Under the pieces are notes generated by a model. That model made no database searches. It was given only the letters and a program-made list of their open reading frames with translations, and was not told where the DNA came from. From NCBI RefSeq assembly GCF_001400735.1, contig NZ_LJPW01000190.1, positions 1 to 55,229 on the forward strand: a stretch of DNA of 55,229 nt, given 5' to 3'. The stretch is from Pseudomonas caricapapayae. GTDB taxonomy: Bacteria > Pseudomonadota > Gammaproteobacteria > Pseudomonadales > Pseudomonadaceae. Positions 53,106 to 55,229 of this stretch are shown here, piece after piece. A program made the position numbers and the translations under genes. Position 1 is the first letter of the stretch, and each line of letters begins with the position of its first letter.

Positions 53106-53342
53106 CTACTCTCCATCCATTATTTCTTCCGGCAGGGCTTCAGTGTTCGGGATAGTCCCGATCTTCATGCCCAGCAATACGGCCACCTTGTGCGCTTCAC
53201 CGCGCCTGCCTTTCTTGCGTCCTGACAGCACCTGGTAGGTAGTTGCCGGATCAATACTGTTTTCTCTAGCGAACTCCTGAACAGATTTTCCCTGTTGTTC
53301 CAGCCAGGCCTTGGCTTGTGCGGCAGTGCGTATTCCGGGCAT
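53106..53342 (-). CDS. Small HTH DNA-binding protein (Cro/gp16-like)
   Basis: A 78-residue protein with one helix-turn-helix: AKAWLEQQGKSVQEFARENS then PATTYQVLSGRKKGRRGEAHKV. The arrangement resembles phage-type repressors found in Pseudomonas prophage control regions. It diverges from the XRE gene at 53424 with an 81-bp shared operator region. Confidence 0.78.
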   Translation of the reverse strand: MPGIRTAAQAKAWLEQQGKSVQEFARENSIDPATTYQVLSGRKKGRRGEAHKVAVLLGMKIGTIPNTEALPEEIMDGE

Positions 53343-53344
53343 AG

Positions 53345-53395
53345 TTCAAAACCGTTCAAATCTATTCAATTCCGCGGGATTCTAACATTCGTTAG
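53345..53395. promoter_or_regulatory. Shared operator region of the divergent HTH pair
   Basis: TTCAA occurs at 53345, 53355 and 53365, an exact 10-bp period (one helical turn). CTAAC-ATTC-GTTAG at 53382-53395 is a perfect inverted repeat. Both sit between divergent start codons, as in a lambda-like repressor switch. Confidence 0.6.
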
Positions 53396-53423
53396 GATGG
53401 TTTCGACAGGATCATAGGTTCAA

Positions 53424-53777
53424 ATGAGTGGAATCGGTTGCCGACTTAGAAAAGAACGAGAACGTCTGAGCATGTCTCAGCGTACCTTCGGTGAAATAGG
53501 GGGGGTCGAGGCTAACGCGCAGGGAAAGTATGAAAATGGCGATCGCGCGCCCAAAGCCGATTACCTGGCTGCGGTGGCGGCCAAAGGCGTCGATGTGCTC
53601 TATGTGTTGACCGGTACGCGTACGCCGGTGCCGGTGGACAATCTCAGTGTCCTTGAAGAAAAGATTCTGTGTAACTACCGGGTACTGGGCAAGGATGATC
53701 AGGATGCGATCCGGCGATTGACGACGACCATCGCCGAGCTTTCAGGGCCGGTTTCACGTACTGAAAAGCTTCCTTAA
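53424..53777 (+). CDS. XRE-family regulator (phage cI-like, short)
   Basis: A 117-residue protein with an N-terminal XRE HTH (RLRKERERLSMSQRTFGEIG then NAQGKYENGDRAPKADYL) and a C-terminal helical tail without the peptidase domain of full cI/LexA repressors. No other phage gene is nearby, so the pair looks like a left-over or domesticated switch beside gacA. Confidence 0.85.
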   Translation: MSGIGCRLRKERERLSMSQRTFGEIGGVEANAQGKYENGDRAPKADYLAAVAAKGVDVLYVLTGTRTPVPVDNLSVLEEKILCNYRVLGKDDQDAIRRLTTTIAELSGPVSRTEKLP

Positions 53778-53955
53778 GGCAGGCGATGGCAGAAAGATAT
53801 CGATGCTGATGTGCTGTCACATCCGGATGGGTCGTGCCATCATCGACGCACTTACAATGATGTTGTCGAGCCTCGGTGCTCGCAGTGCTAGGTCTGACTC
53901 ATTGTTTTTGTTATGGTGATTGGCATTCGTTATGACCGTTGCGCGAGGTGTCTGC

Positions 53956-54600
53956 TTGATTAAGGTGCTAGTTGTCGATGACCATGATCTTGTCCGGACA
54001 GGCATCACACGCATGCTGGCCGACATAGACGGTCTGCAGGTTGTCGGGCAGGCCGATTCCGGCGAGGAATCCCTCAAGAAGGCGCGCGAGCTCAAGCCTG
54101 ATGTTGTCCTCATGGACGTCAAGATGCCCGGCATCGGCGGGCTGGAAGCCACCCGCAAGATGTTGCGCAGTCATCCGGATATCAAGGTAGTCGCTGTCAC
54201 TGTCTGTGAAGAGGACCCGTTTCCGACGCGCCTGCTGCAGGCGGGTGCAGCCGGTTACATGACCAAGGGCGCAGGGCTTGCCGAGATGGTCCAGGCCATT
54301 CGCCTGGTTTTCGCCGGTCAACGTTACATCAGTCCGCAGATTGCCCAGCAGCTTGCGTTGAAGTCGTTTCAACCGCAGGTGAACAATTCGCCGTTCGATC
54401 TGCTGTCCGAGCGGGAAATCCAGATTGCCCTGATGATTGTGGGCTGCCAGAAAGTCCAGACCATCTCTGACAAGCTCTGCCTGTCACCGAAAACCGTCAA
54501 TACCTACCGATACCGTATCTTTGAGAAGCTTTCGATCAGCAGTGATGTTGAACTGGCTTTGCTTGCTGTACGTCACGGCATGGTTGATGCCAGCGCCTGA
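53956..54600 (+). CDS. gacA: Response regulator GacA
   Basis: A 214-residue NarL/FixJ-family regulator. The receiver domain starts MIKVLVVDDHDLVRTGITRM, with phosphoacceptor Asp54 in VLMDVKMPG. The LuxR HTH is near 145-195 (LSEREIQIALMIVGCQKV, LSPKTVNTYRYRIFEKL). The start is TTG at 53956 with GAGG upstream, as known for pseudomonad gacA; the longer frame from 53920 is rejected. With GacS it drives small RNAs of the Rsm system and virulence and secondary metabolism. uvrC follows after 2 bp. Confidence 0.96.
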   Translation: MIKVLVVDDHDLVRTGITRMLADIDGLQVVGQADSGEESLKKARELKPDVVLMDVKMPGIGGLEATRKMLRSHPDIKVVAVTVCEEDPFPTRLLQAGAAGYMTKGAGLAEMVQAIRLVFAGQRYISPQIAQQLALKSFQPQVNNSPFDLLSEREIQIALMIVGCQKVQTISDKLCLSPKTVNTYRYRIFEKLSISSDVELALLAVRHGMVDASA

Positions 54601-54602
54601 AC

Positions 54603-55215
54603 ATGACCCAGACATTCGATCCAAGTGCATTTCTCGCGACCTGTAGCGGTCGCCCCGGCGTCTATCGTATGTTCGACGCCGAAGCCACTCTGCTTTATGT
54701 CGGCAAGGCCAAGAACCTCAAGAAGCGTCTTGCCAGTTACTTTCGCAAGACCGGACACGCGCCCAAGACCGGAGCGCTGGTGTCGCGCATCGCGCAGATT
54801 GAAACCACCATCACGGGCAACGAAACCGAAGCACTGTTGCTGGAGCAGACCCTCATCAAGGAGTGGCGGCCTCCGTACAACATTCTCCTGCGTGACGATA
54901 AGTCTTACCCCTATGTGTTTCTGTCCGATAACGCCTTTCCGCGGCTGAGCATTCATCGCGGCACCAAGAAGGCCAAGGGCCGATACTTCGGGCCTTACCC
55001 GAGCGCGGGCGCGATTCGCGAAAGCCTCAGCCTGCTGCAGAAGACGTTCCAGGTGCGGCAGTGCGAGGACAGCTACTTCAAGAACCGCACACGTCCTTGC
55101 CTGCAGTATCAGATCAAACGCTGCAAAGGGCCGTGTGTCGGGCTGGTCGAGCCTGAGGTGTATGCCGAGGACGTACGTCACTCGGTGATGTTTCTCGAAG
55201 GGCGCAGTAATGCGC
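54603..55215 (+). CDS. uvrC: Excinuclease ABC subunit C, 5' part only
   Basis: The first 204 residues of UvrC. The GIY-YIG nuclease domain is at about 14-95 (GRPGVYRMFDAEATLLYVGK, NLKKRLASYF), then the Cys-rich region RPCLQYQIKRCKGPC. The frame follows the family to GRSNA, after which the adapter sequence begins, so the gene is cut by the contig edge. Makes the 3' incision in nucleotide excision repair. Co-transcribed with gacA as in other gamma-proteobacteria. Confidence 0.95.
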
Positions 55216-55229
55216 CTGTCTCTTATACA
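55216..55229. other. Sequencing adapter (Tn5/Nextera mosaic end)
   Basis: CTGTCTCTTATACA equals the first 14 bases of the reverse-complement mosaic-end adapter. It replaces the expected uvrC sequence after GRSNA and ends exactly at the last base, so it is library sequence, not genome. Confidence 0.93.

Noticed and set aside
1..55229. CRISPR arrays, tRNA and rRNA genes
   Set aside because: No regularly spaced repeats and no tRNA-like cloverleaf with CCA-type end or rRNA sequence were recognised on either strand.

Overview
The window looks like a complete draft contig from the Pseudomonas syringae group. Support comes from the gacA-uvrC pair at the right end (gacA with a TTG start), a yejABEF peptide-uptake operon, two PpiC-type parvulins, a pilT/pilU-type ATPase, a remnant resembling the UmuC/RulB C-terminus, and IS66 and IS1182-like sequences. 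The last 14 bases equal the Tn5/Nextera mosaic-end adapter, so the right edge is an assembly artefact and uvrC is cut there.

Layout. 0-5.5 kb: accessory regulators and enzymes (MFS exporter, ArsR, TetR, SDR oxidoreductase, HxlR, and a LysR gene broken by one base in a T run). 6.1-15.8 kb: one catabolic operon. It encodes a DapA-family lyase, an aldehyde dehydrogenase, a DAO-family FAD oxidoreductase, a four-gene OpuA/ProU-type ABC importer, a proline-racemase-like protein and a GATase1-AraC activator. The enzyme set matches hydroxyproline (or hydroxyproline-betaine) breakdown to 2-oxoglutarate, but the racemase-like protein lacks the second catalytic Cys.

15.8-33.3 kb is a mosaic accessory island. 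It holds a decayed IS1182-type transposase, a umuC/rulB 3' remnant, a DUF4209 (RNxxxHG) protein, a HEPN/RES N-terminal remnant, an IS66 element, an AraC regulator with three alpha/beta hydrolases, and a possible defence locus. In that locus two related NERD-nuclease/helicase genes lie in opposite orientation around a DUF5710 protein, a DUF2026-like protein and an Abi_C (HEPN-like) protein. The second NERD-helicase gene is frameshifted.

33.3-55.2 kb is mostly core-like: LysR and MDR oxidoreductase, a PP-loop ATPase with a MocR regulator, a DinG-like nuclease-helicase, pgm, ppiC, a PilU-like ATPase, yejFEBA, a second ppiC, DAHP synthase, a divergent pair of small HTH repressors, gacA and uvrC.

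The two most interesting intergenic signals are in this right part. One is a 30-codon ORF with four Cys (36081-36173) that overlaps the PP-loop ATPase gene by ATGA. The other is an attenuator-like leader ahead of DAHP synthase: a 48-codon ORF ending in a run of Tyr/Trp/Phe codons, then a strong terminator, then a second Tyr/Phe/Trp-rich short ORF.
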